Shown piece after piece: positions 25,809 to 33,785 of a stretch of 64,000 nt of DNA. Both the position numbers and the translations under genes were made by a program. How positions within the stretch are numbered: position 1 is the stretch's first letter; each line of letters begins with the position of its first letter. The stretch comes from Cupriavidus sp. AU9028. GTDB lineage: Bacteria; Pseudomonadota; Gammaproteobacteria; Burkholderiales; Burkholderiaceae. The stretch is from positions 124,001 through 188,000 of the forward strand of contig NZ_JAIMCG010000001.1 in NCBI RefSeq assembly GCF_019795295.1, written 5' to 3'. The notes under the pieces were generated by a model. The model saw only the letters and a program-made list of their open reading frames with translations. It made no database searches and was not told where the DNA came from.

Positions 25809-26560
25809 CGCCGGCTCCGCTGCGCCTGCAAGAGGGCCTCGCGGCGGTCGTTCTGCCGCCGCACCGCGACCATGCGCCACAGGTCGCGGGGATCGTAGCT
25901 GAGCATCGCGGCCAGCACGATCACCAGCGCCGCGAAGGACCACAGGGCGACCCCCGGGATCACTCGCGCCATCGTCGACAGCTTCACCAGGGTCACCAGC
26001 ACGCCGATCATGAAGACCTCGATCATGCCCCAGGGCCGGGTCTGGCGAATGCCGCGCATGATCCGCTCGAAGCCGAGCGGCACCTGCCGCTGCGTCAGCG
26101 GTATCAGCAGATAGGTCATCATCATCAGTTCGGCTGCCGGGAACACGATGGTGGTGGCGAACACCAGCACCGCCACCAGCAGCATGCCGTCGCCGTACAG
26201 CGCCTGCACCGAACCCCACAACGTGGTCTGCGTGCGCACGCCCTGCAGGTCCATCTCGACAATGGGATAGGCGTTGGACACCAGGAACAGGATCAGCGCG
26301 GTGAGCACCAGCGGCAACAGGCGCCGGTAGGCGCGCCGGCTTTCGTGATACAGCTCCTCGCCGCAGCGCAGGCAGTGCGCGCGCTCGCCGGGGCGCAGCA
26401 CCAGGCGGCGGTAGACCGCGTCGCAATACTCGCAGGCGACCAGGCGGTCGTACTGCGCATCGTCGGCATCGTCGGCATCGAGTGGCAAGGGGCGCGCCAG
26501 CACTTCGCTTGCGCGCGCTTGTGTCGAGATCCCCGCGCTGGCGGACTCGTCGGACTTCAT
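25805..26560 (-). CDS. PqiA-family inner-membrane protein (first half-unit)
   Basis: This is a 251-residue protein with C-E-Y-C ... C-L-R-C, four hydrophobic helices, V-S-N-A-Y-P-I-V-E-M (the degenerate counterpart of the A-N-x-x-P motif) and R-P-W-G-M-I-E-V-F-M-I-G. It matches the N-terminal unit of PqiA. Both ATG at 26558-26560 and GTG at 26564-26566 are possible; GGAG sits 10 bases before the ATG and 4 before the GTG. It starts the four-gene pqi operon, whose products form a membrane-bridging lipid transport system. Confidence 0.92.
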   Translation of the reverse strand: MKSDESASAGISTQARASEVLARPLPLDADDADDAQYDRLVACEYCDAVYRRLVLRPGERAHCLRCGEELYHESRRAYRRLLPLVLTALILFLVSNAYPIVEMDLQGVRTQTTLWGSVQALYGDGMLLVAVLVFATTIVFPAAELMMMTYLLIPLTQRQVPLGFERIMRGIRQTRPWGMIEVFMIGVLVTLVKLSTMARVIPGVALWSFAALVIVLAAMLSYDPRDLWRMVAVRRQNDRREALLQAQRSRR

Positions 26561-26657
26561 GATCACTGCTCTCCGGACCTCCCGCCGGGGCGGGGAACGA
26601 CGTGAATATAGCGGAAACGGGCCGCGGTCCCCTCCGCGCCGGCGCCGCGGGCACGCC

Positions 26658-27080
26658 TCAGAGCTTGTAGGTGGACAGCAGGATGCTGGTTTCGGTGGCG
26701 CCGATGCCGTCGATCAGACGAATGCGGTCCAGCGTGCGGTCGAAGTTCTCGAGCGTGTCCGCGCGCAGCTCCGCGATGATGTCCCAGCGGCCGTTGGTGG
26801 TATGCAGGGTCTGCACGTTCGGTTCGCCGCGCAGCGCCTGCAGGACCTTGTCGATGCGATTGCCCTCCACCGCAATGGTGGTCAGCGCGCGGATCCGGTG
26901 CGGCTCGGCATCGGGCCGCACGCGCACCGTGAAGCCGACGATCACGCCGCCTTGCCGCAGCCGGTCGATGCGGTTCTGCACCGTGGCGCGCGACAGTCGC
27001 AGCGTCCTGGCCAGCGCGGTGGTGGACATGCGCGCGTCGTCGCGCAGCAGCGCCAGCAGTTGCCGGTCGGTGTCGTCCAT
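26658..27080 (-). CDS. Lrp/AsnC-family transcriptional regulator
   Basis: A 140-residue regulator: winged helix-turn-helix at about 3-50 (D-D-T-D-R-Q-L-L-A-L-L-R-D-D-A-R and T-A-L-A-R-T-L-R-L-S-R-A-T-V-Q-N-R-I), then a ligand-binding RAM domain (about 65-135). Such proteins respond to amino acids, commonly controlling the divergent neighbour. Here the neighbour is the guanidine-enzyme/ornithine cyclodeaminase pair, so arginine or ornithine is the plausible effector (inference). Confidence 0.92.
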   Translation of the reverse strand: MDDTDRQLLALLRDDARMSTTALARTLRLSRATVQNRIDRLRQGGVIVGFTVRVRPDAEPHRIRALTTIAVEGNRIDKVLQALRGEPNVQTLHTTNGRWDIIAELRADTLENFDRTLDRIRLIDGIGATETSILLSTYKL

Positions 27081-27283
27081 CGTTCAGGCATCCTCCCCGG
27101 GCATGGTTGGCGGCAGGACCGGGATGCCGGTGCCGGATTGCCAGCCAACCTTGGCATTTTGTCATATTCACCACGCTGTTTTGTACGTTTTGCCAGCTTT
27201 TCGCCGACGTCCACGTAGACAACAATGCTCCTGCAGGCCGGCGATCCCGCCTCTGGAGCAATTCCCGGACCAAGGAGCGAAAC
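27081..27283. promoter_or_regulatory. Divergent promoter region of the Lrp gene and the arginine-catabolic pair
   Basis: This 203-base gap has an AT-rich core (about 27145-27200, rich in TTTTG and CAAAA-type words on each strand), unlike the surrounding GC-rich DNA. Such a segment is the expected place for both promoters and for Lrp binding. I could not fix a specific operator. AAGGAG at 27272-27277 is the ribosome site of the rightward gene. Confidence 0.45.
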
Positions 27284-28168
27284 ATGCTGACCCAACCGTG
27301 CATCCTGCTGATCGAGCCGACCCACTTCGAGGTGTCGTATAGCATCAATCCGTGGATGCGTCCGCAGCGCTGGCAGGCGGCACCGGAGCAGATGCGCCAG
27401 GGCGCGCAGCGGGCGTTCGGCGCATTGCGCGCGGCGCTGGAGGATGTCGGATTCGCCATCGAGCAGGGCGTCGGCATCGCCGGCCAGCCCGACATGGTGT
27501 TCCCCGCCAATGCGGCGGTCGTGCTCGATGGCCGCGCGCTGCTGGCGCGCTTTCGCTATCCCCAGCGGCAGGGCGAGGAGGCGCACTTCGCCGCGCTCTT
27601 TGCCGCGCTGCACGCGCGCGGCCTGGTCGACGAGGTCGGCACCTTGCCGTCCGGTTGCTTCCAGGAGGGCGCGGGCGACTGCATCTGGGATGCGAGCCGC
27701 GGGCATTTCTGGGCCGGCTTCGGTCCGCGCTCGACACTGCAGGGCGCGCAACGGGCCGGTGAGTTCTTCGGCCAGGAGGTGGTGCCGCTGGAACTGGCGA
27801 CGCAGCGCTGCTATCACCTGGACGTCTGCTTCTGCCCGCTGGCGGGCGGAGAGATTCTCCATTACCCGCCCGCCTTCACCCCGGCCGCGCTGCAGGTGCT
27901 GCGGCAGCGGGTACCGGCGGCCCTGCGCATCGAAGCCAGCGCCGACGATCTGCGGCACTTCAGCGTCAATGCGGTCAACCTGGAGGACCGCATCGTGATG
28001 GCGCGTGCCACGCCGTCGCTGCGCGAGGCGCTGCGCCAGCGCGGCTACCGGGTGCGCGAAATCGATCTGTCGCCGTTCATGCTGTCGGGCGGCGGCGCGT
28101 ACTGCATGACGCTGCGGCTGGACCGCTCCAGCCGGCCGGCAGCCGGTTCAAGGATCGCTGCCGCATGA
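27284..28168 (+). CDS. Guanidine-group-modifying enzyme (arginine dihydrolase / DDAH-like)
   Basis: This is a 294-residue amidinotransferase-superfamily protein. Active-site positions are visible: Asn76 (V-F-P-A-N-A), Glu128 with Asp132 (E-G-A-G-D), His178 (Y-H-L-D-V-C-F-C-P-L) and the nucleophile Cys274 (G-G-G-A-Y-C-M-T-L). S-I-N-P-W-M and G-E-E-A-H-F match the N-terminal domain of cyanobacterial ArgZ/AgrE, which converts arginine to ornithine, CO2 and ammonia. Dimethylarginine or citrulline hydrolase activity is the alternative. The next gene, ornithine cyclodeaminase, corresponds to the domain fused to it in AgrE. The start has AAGGAG six bases upstream. Confidence 0.82.
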   Translation: MLTQPCILLIEPTHFEVSYSINPWMRPQRWQAAPEQMRQGAQRAFGALRAALEDVGFAIEQGVGIAGQPDMVFPANAAVVLDGRALLARFRYPQRQGEEAHFAALFAALHARGLVDEVGTLPSGCFQEGAGDCIWDASRGHFWAGFGPRSTLQGAQRAGEFFGQEVVPLELATQRCYHLDVCFCPLAGGEILHYPPAFTPAALQVLRQRVPAALRIEASADDLRHFSVNAVNLEDRIVMARATPSLREALRQRGYRVREIDLSPFMLSGGGAYCMTLRLDRSSRPAAGSRIAAA

Positions 28169-28186
28169 GCGGCAAGGGAGGGCGCG

Positions 28187-29299
28187 ATGAAAGCCGTACC
28201 GATGACCCGCTTCCTCGATGCCACCGACGTGGCGATGCTGGTGCGCCGCATTGGCCTCGGCACCGCACTGCAGCAGCTGGCCAGTTGCGTGCGACAGGAC
28301 TTCCTGCGCTGGCCGCGCTTCGAAAAGGCGGCGCGCGTGGCCAGCCACTCGCCGGTCGGGGTGATCGAGCTGATGCCGGTCACCGATGGCGCGCAGTATG
28401 CCTTCAAGTACGTCAACGGCCATCCACATAACGCGATGGCGGCAATGCCGACCGTGATGGCGTTCGGCGTGCTGGCGGAAGTCTGCACCGGATTCCCGCT
28501 GCTGCTGGCCGATCTGACCCTGCTGACGGCGCTGCGCACGGCCGCTACCTCCGCGCTGGCCGCCCGCGCCATGGCCGTTCCTGGCGCGGACACCATGGCG
28601 CTGATCGGCAACGGCGCGCAGGCCGAGTTCCAGGTGCTGGCCTTCCTGCAGATGCTCGGCGTGCGCCACGTTCGCGCCTTCGATGTGGACGGGGGCGCCA
28701 CGGCCAGGCTGCGCCGCAACCTTGCCCACGTGCCCGGGCTGACGGTGACGGCGGCCACCAGCATCGACGACGCGCTGCAAGGCGCCCAACTGATTACCAC
28801 CGCGACTGCCGACAAGACCCGTGCGACCGTCCTGCGCGATGGGCAGATCGGCGCCGGCGTCCATATCAACGCGCTGGGCGGCGACTGTCCGGGCAAGACC
28901 GAACTGGATGCGGCCCTGCTGCGGCGCGCCCGCGTGGTGGTCGAATACGAACCGCAGACCCGTATCGAAGGCGAGATCCAGCAGCTGCCGCCGGCGTTTC
29001 CAGTCATCGAGCTGTGGCGCATTCTTGCGCAAGAGCAGCCGGGCCGGCTCGATGCGGCCGACGTCACCGTGTTCGATTCGGTCGGTTTTGCGCTGGAGGA
29101 CTACGCCGCGCTGCGCTGGCTGCATGCGGCTGCCTGCGAGCACCATGCGGGACGGCATGTGGAACTGGTGGCGATTCCGGAAGCGCCCGCGGATCTGTAC
29201 GGGTGGATGCTGCAGGCCGAGCAGGGAGAGGCAGAGGGCGGCCAGGCGCAGGGCCTGCTCGCGGCCGGCAAGGCCGGCCTTGGGATGGCGGTGGCGTGA
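28187..29299 (+). CDS. Ornithine cyclodeaminase
   Basis: Ornithine cyclodeaminase converts ornithine to proline and ammonia with bound NAD. The 370-residue protein has substrate-site Lys74 (F-K-Y-V-N-G-H-P), Arg117 (L-T-A-L-R-T-A-A-T-S-A), the NAD loop G-N-G-A-Q-A-E at 141-147, A-L-G-G-D-C-P-G-K-T-E-L and the catalytic Asp in D-S-V-G-F-A-L-E-D. AAGGGAGGGCGCG precedes the ATG. It lies 18 bases after the guanidine-enzyme gene, so the two should be one transcript that turns arginine into proline. Related enzymes include alanine dehydrogenase and mu-crystallin, but the Asp and neighbours favour this one. Confidence 0.9.
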   Translation: MKAVPMTRFLDATDVAMLVRRIGLGTALQQLASCVRQDFLRWPRFEKAARVASHSPVGVIELMPVTDGAQYAFKYVNGHPHNAMAAMPTVMAFGVLAEVCTGFPLLLADLTLLTALRTAATSALAARAMAVPGADTMALIGNGAQAEFQVLAFLQMLGVRHVRAFDVDGGATARLRRNLAHVPGLTVTAATSIDDALQGAQLITTATADKTRATVLRDGQIGAGVHINALGGDCPGKTELDAALLRRARVVVEYEPQTRIEGEIQQLPPAFPVIELWRILAQEQPGRLDAADVTVFDSVGFALEDYAALRWLHAAACEHHAGRHVELVAIPEAPADLYGWMLQAEQGEAEGGQAQGLLAAGKAGLGMAVA

Positions 29300-29311
29300 C
29301 CCGGGTCCGGG

Positions 29312-29683
29312 CTAGGCCCACACGGCCGGATTGCGCAACAGCCGCTGCAGCCGCACGAAGGCCTCGACTTCCGCCTCGGTGGGCGGCTGCAGGAACACCA
29401 TGATGCCCCAGCGCTGCAGGGTTTCGGCCATCGGCAGCGATGCCTCGCCCGGCGCGACCACCGCGAACAGCACGCCGCGGCGGCTGCAGAAGGTCTGCAG
29501 CTTTTCCAGCGGCGCCAGGTCGCGGTCGCCCAGCGATTCCACCTGACACAGCACCATGGTGGGATGGGAGGTGCCGGGGCCCATATAGGTAGTCAGTGTC
29601 GCCTTGCCGCGCTTGAGCACGGACCGCTGGAGCGGGCCGGGCGGGCGGGCAGCGCCGGTACAGGCGCGGGGTGCAGGCTTCAT
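29312..29683 (-). CDS. Hypothetical protein (123 aa)
   Basis: Not recognised. The start at 29681-29683 has AAAGGA about nine bases upstream; a longer in-frame start adds only Arg/Pro-rich residues. The product is basic at the N-terminus, then alternates in an alpha/beta-like pattern (T-M-V-L-C-Q-V-E-S-L, G-V-L-F-A-V-V-A-P-G, G-I-M-V-F-L-Q-P-P-T) and ends with a helix rich in Leu/Arg. No signal peptide or membrane segment. It converges with the ornithine cyclodeaminase gene. Confidence 0.65.
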   Translation of the reverse strand: MKPAPRACTGAARPPGPLQRSVLKRGKATLTTYMGPGTSHPTMVLCQVESLGDRDLAPLEKLQTFCSRRGVLFAVVAPGEASLPMAETLQRWGIMVFLQPPTEAEVEAFVRLQRLLRNPAVWA

Positions 29684-29944
29684 GGCGAAGGGTCCTTTGG
29701 GTCTGCCGGCTGCTCGCAGTCTGGGATGGCGTCGATGCAATCGGACTCTCCCTCCAGGTGGCGGATGCGGCCAGTATTTCACCGGGGACCGGTGCCGATC
29801 TGTTGGGTGACAGACAGAAGCTGCCAGCGTGGGCGGTGCGCCGGCGCACGGAAAGCGGCAAGCGGATCGCTACGATACGGCGGGCCGGGCCTGCCATTTG
29901 CGCAAGCGCCCGGCGGCTTTCGCATCCATCACCATTGCTGCCCC

Positions 29945-30451
29945 ATGATCCAGGCCTTGCCCGTTGAAACCTTCCGCACCGTAGTGGCCAGCACGCCGCT
30001 GGTGTCCATCGATCTGCTGATCCGCGATGCCGGCGGCCGTTATCTGCTGGGCCAGCGGGTCAACCCGCCCGCGCAGGGAAGCTGGTTCGTTCCTGGCGGA
30101 CGCATCCGCAAGAACGAGACGCTGGAGGCCGCCATCGCCCGGCTGCAGCGCGAGGAGCTCGGCACGCAGGCAGGACTGGCCGAGGCCGGGTTTGCCGGCG
30201 TCTACGAGCACTTCTATGCCGACAATTTCGCCGGCGAGCAGGGCAGCTCCACCCATTACGTGGTGCTCGCATGGCGCTTCGACCTGCGCGTCGCGCTGCC
30301 GCCGCTGCCGCAGGGGCAGCATGACCGCTACCGCTGGGCGCTGCCGGAAGAGATCCTGCTGGACGAAACGGTGCACCGGTACACCCGCGATTACTTCAAC
30401 GACCGCGGCGGCGACTACAGCGGCGGATCTGGCGCCGGTGCGGTGCGCTGA
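29945..30451 (+). CDS. Nudix hydrolase, GDP-mannose mannosyl hydrolase type
   Basis: The Gmm/NudD subfamily hydrolyses GDP-mannose or GDP-glucose to the sugar and GDP. The 168-residue protein has S-T-P-L-V-S-I-D-L-L-I, G-Q-R-V-N-P-P-A-Q-G-S-W-F-V-P-G-G-R and the altered Nudix box ending N-E-T-L-E-A-A-I-A-R-L-Q-R-E-E-L. Arg-Leu replaces the usual Arg-Glu, which is the mark of this subfamily. H-F-Y-A-D-N-F and T-H-Y-V-V-L-A-W-R-F follow. It stands alone, without the colanic-acid or GDP-sugar genes that accompany E. coli gmm. Its stop lies 3 bases from the dctD stop. Confidence 0.87.
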   Translation: MIQALPVETFRTVVASTPLVSIDLLIRDAGGRYLLGQRVNPPAQGSWFVPGGRIRKNETLEAAIARLQREELGTQAGLAEAGFAGVYEHFYADNFAGEQGSSTHYVVLAWRFDLRVALPPLPQGQHDRYRWALPEEILLDETVHRYTRDYFNDRGGDYSGGSGAGAVR

Positions 30452-30454
30452 CGG

Positions 30455-31783
30455 CTAGAGGCCGTACTTCCTGACCTTGTCGAACAGTGTGGTCTTGGCG
30501 ATCGCCAGCGCCTCGCTGGCGCGGGTCAGGTTGCCATCGTGGCGGCGCAGCGCGTCGGCGATCAGCGCGCGCTCGAACTGCTCGACCGCACTGGCCAGCG
30601 GCAGCAGCGCCGGCTCGGTGCTGCCCTGTTCGGGATCGCAGCCCAGCCCGAGCACGTGGCGTTCGGCGACGTTGCGCAGTTCGCGCACATTGCCCGGCCA
30701 GTGCCATGCGACCAGGCGCGCCAGTTCGGCCGGGCTGACGGGGCGCGCTGCGCGCTCGAAGCGCAGCGCAGCCTGCGCGACGAAATGCTCGAACAGCAGC
30801 GGAACATCCTCGCGCCGCTCGCGCAGCGGCGGCAGTTCCAGCGACACGACGTTCAGGCGGTAGTAGAGGTCGGCACGGAACTGCCCCGACTCCGACATCG
30901 CCTTCAGGTCCGCCTTGGTCGCGGCGACGATCCGTGCATCGACCGGCACCGGGGTGTTGGAGCCCAGCCGTTCCAGCGTGCGCTCCTGCAGCACCCGCAG
31001 CAGCTTGATCTGCATCGGCATCGGCATGCTCTCGATCTCGTCGAGGAACAGCGTGCCGCCCTGGGCGTGCTCGAACTTGCCGATGCGCCGGCGGCTGGCG
31101 CCGGTGAAGGAGCCGGCTTCGTGGCCGAACACTTCGCTCTCGAACAGCTGCTCCGGCAGCCCGCCACAATTGATCGCGACGAAGTTGCGCGGGTGCCGGG
31201 TGCTGGCATCGTGCAGGCAACGCGCGACCAGTTCCTTGCCGGTGCCGGTCTCGCCGTGGATCAGCACGTTGGCGCCGGTGTCGGCCAGATCGGCGATCAG
31301 CCGCCGCAGACGCTCGATTGCCGGCGAATTGCCGATCAGCCGGGCCTCCAGCCGCTCCCGTCCGGCCAGCTTTTCGCGCAGACGGACAACTTCGAGCGCG
31401 AGGCGCCGCTGCTCCAGCGCGCGGCGTGCGACATCGGCCAGCAGTTCCGGCGCGAAGGGCTTTTCGAGGAAGTCGTAGGCGCCTTCCTTCATCGCCTGCA
31501 CCGCCAGCGCGACATCGCCGTGGCCGGTAATCAGGATCACCGGCAGGTCCGGGTCATCGCGGCGCAGCTGCCGCAGCAGCGCCATGCCGTCCTGGCCCGG
31601 CAAGCGGATGTCGGTGACGACGATGCACGGTTGGCCTGGCGCCACGCGTTGCAGCGCGGCCTCCGCGGTGCCGAACGATTCGGTGCGCATGCCTTCGAGC
31701 CGCAGCGCCTGTTCGCAGCCCAGGCGTACGTCCTCGTCATCCTCGACGATCAGGACGGTAAGGGGATCGGTGGGCGGCGTCAT
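30455..31783 (-). CDS. dctD: Sigma-54-dependent response regulator DctD
   Basis: A 442-residue NtrC-type activator. The receiver domain (about 8-120) has phosphorylation site Asp58 and Lys108. The AAA+ domain (about 145-380) has Walker A G-E-T-G-T-G-K-E at 177-184 and the sigma-54 contact loop G-S-F-T-G-A at 224-229 (Ala to Ser against the usual GAFTGA). The Fis-type DNA-binding end includes L-T-R-A-S-E-A-L-A-I-A-K-T-T-L. Its ATG overlaps the dctB stop by 4 bases. It should activate dctA through the -24/-12 promoter seen at 35457-35473. Confidence 0.94.
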   Translation of the reverse strand: MTPPTDPLTVLIVEDDEDVRLGCEQALRLEGMRTESFGTAEAALQRVAPGQPCIVVTDIRLPGQDGMALLRQLRRDDPDLPVILITGHGDVALAVQAMKEGAYDFLEKPFAPELLADVARRALEQRRLALEVVRLREKLAGRERLEARLIGNSPAIERLRRLIADLADTGANVLIHGETGTGKELVARCLHDASTRHPRNFVAINCGGLPEQLFESEVFGHEAGSFTGASRRRIGKFEHAQGGTLFLDEIESMPMPMQIKLLRVLQERTLERLGSNTPVPVDARIVAATKADLKAMSESGQFRADLYYRLNVVSLELPPLRERREDVPLLFEHFVAQAALRFERAARPVSPAELARLVAWHWPGNVRELRNVAERHVLGLGCDPEQGSTEPALLPLASAVEQFERALIADALRRHDGNLTRASEALAIAKTTLFDKVRKYGL

Positions 31784-33717
31784 GGAGTGATCTCGCTGGC
31801 TTCGGGCAGCACGATGGTAAAGGCCGCGCCGCCGTCGGGATGGTTGCTGGCAAGCAGGCTGCCACCCTGCTCGGCGAGGATGCCGGCCGAGAGCGGCAGG
31901 CCCAGGCCCAGCCCCTGTCCCGGCGCCTTGGTGGTGAAGAAGGGCTCGAACAGCCGCGCCGATGCCTCGGCCTGCAGCCCGGGGCCGTTGTCGCGCACGG
32001 TACAGCGGACCATGCCGTCGGCGGCGATGGCTCGCACCTGGATCTTCGGCGCCGGCTGCCCCTCCACCGCGTCAAGCGCATTGGCCAGCAGGTTGACCAT
32101 CACCTGTTCCAGCCGGTTCGGATCGCAGCGCACCGCAGTGCCCGCTGCGATGTCCACCTCGATCAGCGGGTGCACCTCGCGCACCCGGGTATCGAGCAGG
32201 AACAGCGCGTTGTCCATGGCGTCCATCAGCCGGGCGCGCTGGTTGCCGTTGTCCGCCGGCTTGCGCGCGAAGGACTTCAGCGCGCCGGTGATCCGGCCCA
32301 TCCGTTCGACCAGCGCGATGATCTTGGCGAGGTTGGCGCGCACGGTGTCGAGCTCGCCGCGCTCGAGGAATTTCTCGGTATTGCCGGACAGCGTGCGCAG
32401 CGCGGCCAGCGGCTGGTTCAGCTCGTGGGCGATGCCGGTCGACATCTGGCCGATCGCCGCCAGCTTGCCCGCCTGCAGCAGGCCCTCCTGCGCCTGGCGC
32501 AGCTCCTGCTCGGCGCGGGTGCGCTCGGCCACCTCGGCGTGCAGCAGATGGTTGGCATGGGTCAGGTCCGAGGTCCGCTCGGCGACCTTGCGCTCGAGCT
32601 CGTTGTTGGCCGCCTCCAGCGCCGCGCGCGCCGCCAGCCGTTCGCCGACGATGCGCCGGCGCACGTTCCAGGCGGCGGCCAGCATCAGCACGAAGGCGGT
32701 CAGCACCGCGCACAGCGCGGCGGTGTTCAGGGCGGCGATATGCGCCTGCGCGGTATCGGTGAAGATGGCCAGCTGCCAGCCGGTGCCTGGCAGCATGGCA
32801 TGCTGTTCGAGGATCGGCGGCCCGTGGGGGCGGCGCACCAGCGTGTCGCCGTGCCCGATCGTGCGGATGGGCGCGAACGACAGCAGCGGCAGCGGTGCGC
32901 GGTTGTATTGCTGCGTGCGGTCCAGCCGCGCGCGTTCGGCGTCGCTGAGCGGCCGCAGCGTGTGCAGCTTCCAGGACGGTTCGGACGCGAGGATGACCAC
33001 GCCGTTCTCGTCGGACAGCGCCATCTGCATTTCCGCGCTCTGCCAGCGCTGCTCCAGCGGCTCGAGGCCCACCTTCACCACCGCCACGCCGGCGGCCTGG
33101 TCGCCGTCGCCCAGCGGGGCCGACAGGTAATAGCCGGATTCGCTGCGGGTGGTGCCGACCCCGTAGAACCGGCCCAGCTGGCCTTCCAGCGCGGCCTGGA
33201 AATACGGGCGGAAGCTCAGGTCCTCGCCCAGGTAGCTGTCCGGCCGCTGCCAGTTGCTGGTGGCCAGCACCTTGCCCTTGCGGTCGAGGACGAAGACCGT
33301 CAGCGTGCCGGCGCGCGCGTTGACCGCGGCCAGATGCTGGTTGGCGGCCCGCACCGCCGCAGGGTCGCCGGGCCGGGCCAGCAGCGCGAGGATCTTGTCG
33401 TCCAGCGACAGCAGGCTCGGCACGAAGTCGTAGCGCGCCAGTTCGCTGGACAGCGCCTGACCGTACAGGCGCAGCTGCACTTGCCCTCGCTCGGCCTGCG
33501 CCGCCAGGGCACTGTCATAGCTGGTGCGATACCCCAGCCAGCCGGCGAGGACGACCAGCGCCGCGAGGGCGAGCAGCGCGACCAGCTGTCCGAGCCCGGC
33601 CGCGCCCCGCTGGCGCCGCCTAGGACCACGCGGGGCAGCGGGGTCCTCAGTGCGGACGGCAGTCGGGACGGCAGCGGGGGAAAAGTGCGGACGAGGAGGC
33701 ACGGTCTGGCGAGGCAT
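31780..33717 (-). CDS. dctB: C4-dicarboxylate sensor histidine kinase DctB
   Basis: A 645-residue sensor. Two membrane helices (about 42-62 and 328-350) flank a periplasmic double-PDC sensor (S-Y-L-G-E-D-L-S-F-R-P-Y-F and G-Y-Y-L-S-A-P are typical of dicarboxylate sensing). A coiled coil follows, then the HisKA site His431 (G-I-A-H-E-L-N-Q-P-L-A-A-L) and the ATPase domain (N-L-L-A-N-A-L-D-A, D-N-G-P-G, G-L-G-L-G-L-P-L). DctB senses external C4-dicarboxylates and phosphorylates DctD. It begins 68 bases after dctA. Confidence 0.94.
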   Translation of the reverse strand: MPRQTVPPRPHFSPAAVPTAVRTEDPAAPRGPRRRQRGAAGLGQLVALLALAALVVLAGWLGYRTSYDSALAAQAERGQVQLRLYGQALSSELARYDFVPSLLSLDDKILALLARPGDPAAVRAANQHLAAVNARAGTLTVFVLDRKGKVLATSNWQRPDSYLGEDLSFRPYFQAALEGQLGRFYGVGTTRSESGYYLSAPLGDGDQAAGVAVVKVGLEPLEQRWQSAEMQMALSDENGVVILASEPSWKLHTLRPLSDAERARLDRTQQYNRAPLPLLSFAPIRTIGHGDTLVRRPHGPPILEQHAMLPGTGWQLAIFTDTAQAHIAALNTAALCAVLTAFVLMLAAAWNVRRRIVGERLAARAALEAANNELERKVAERTSDLTHANHLLHAEVAERTRAEQELRQAQEGLLQAGKLAAIGQMSTGIAHELNQPLAALRTLSGNTEKFLERGELDTVRANLAKIIALVERMGRITGALKSFARKPADNGNQRARLMDAMDNALFLLDTRVREVHPLIEVDIAAGTAVRCDPNRLEQVMVNLLANALDAVEGQPAPKIQVRAIAADGMVRCTVRDNGPGLQAEASARLFEPFFTTKAPGQGLGLGLPLSAGILAEQGGSLLASNHPDGGAAFTIVLPEASEITP

Positions 33718-33785
33718 TGCGGGACGGCGGCTTGGAACCGTCTACTTTTAACACAACCGCCAACCCGATCGCCTCGCCCCCCGCG

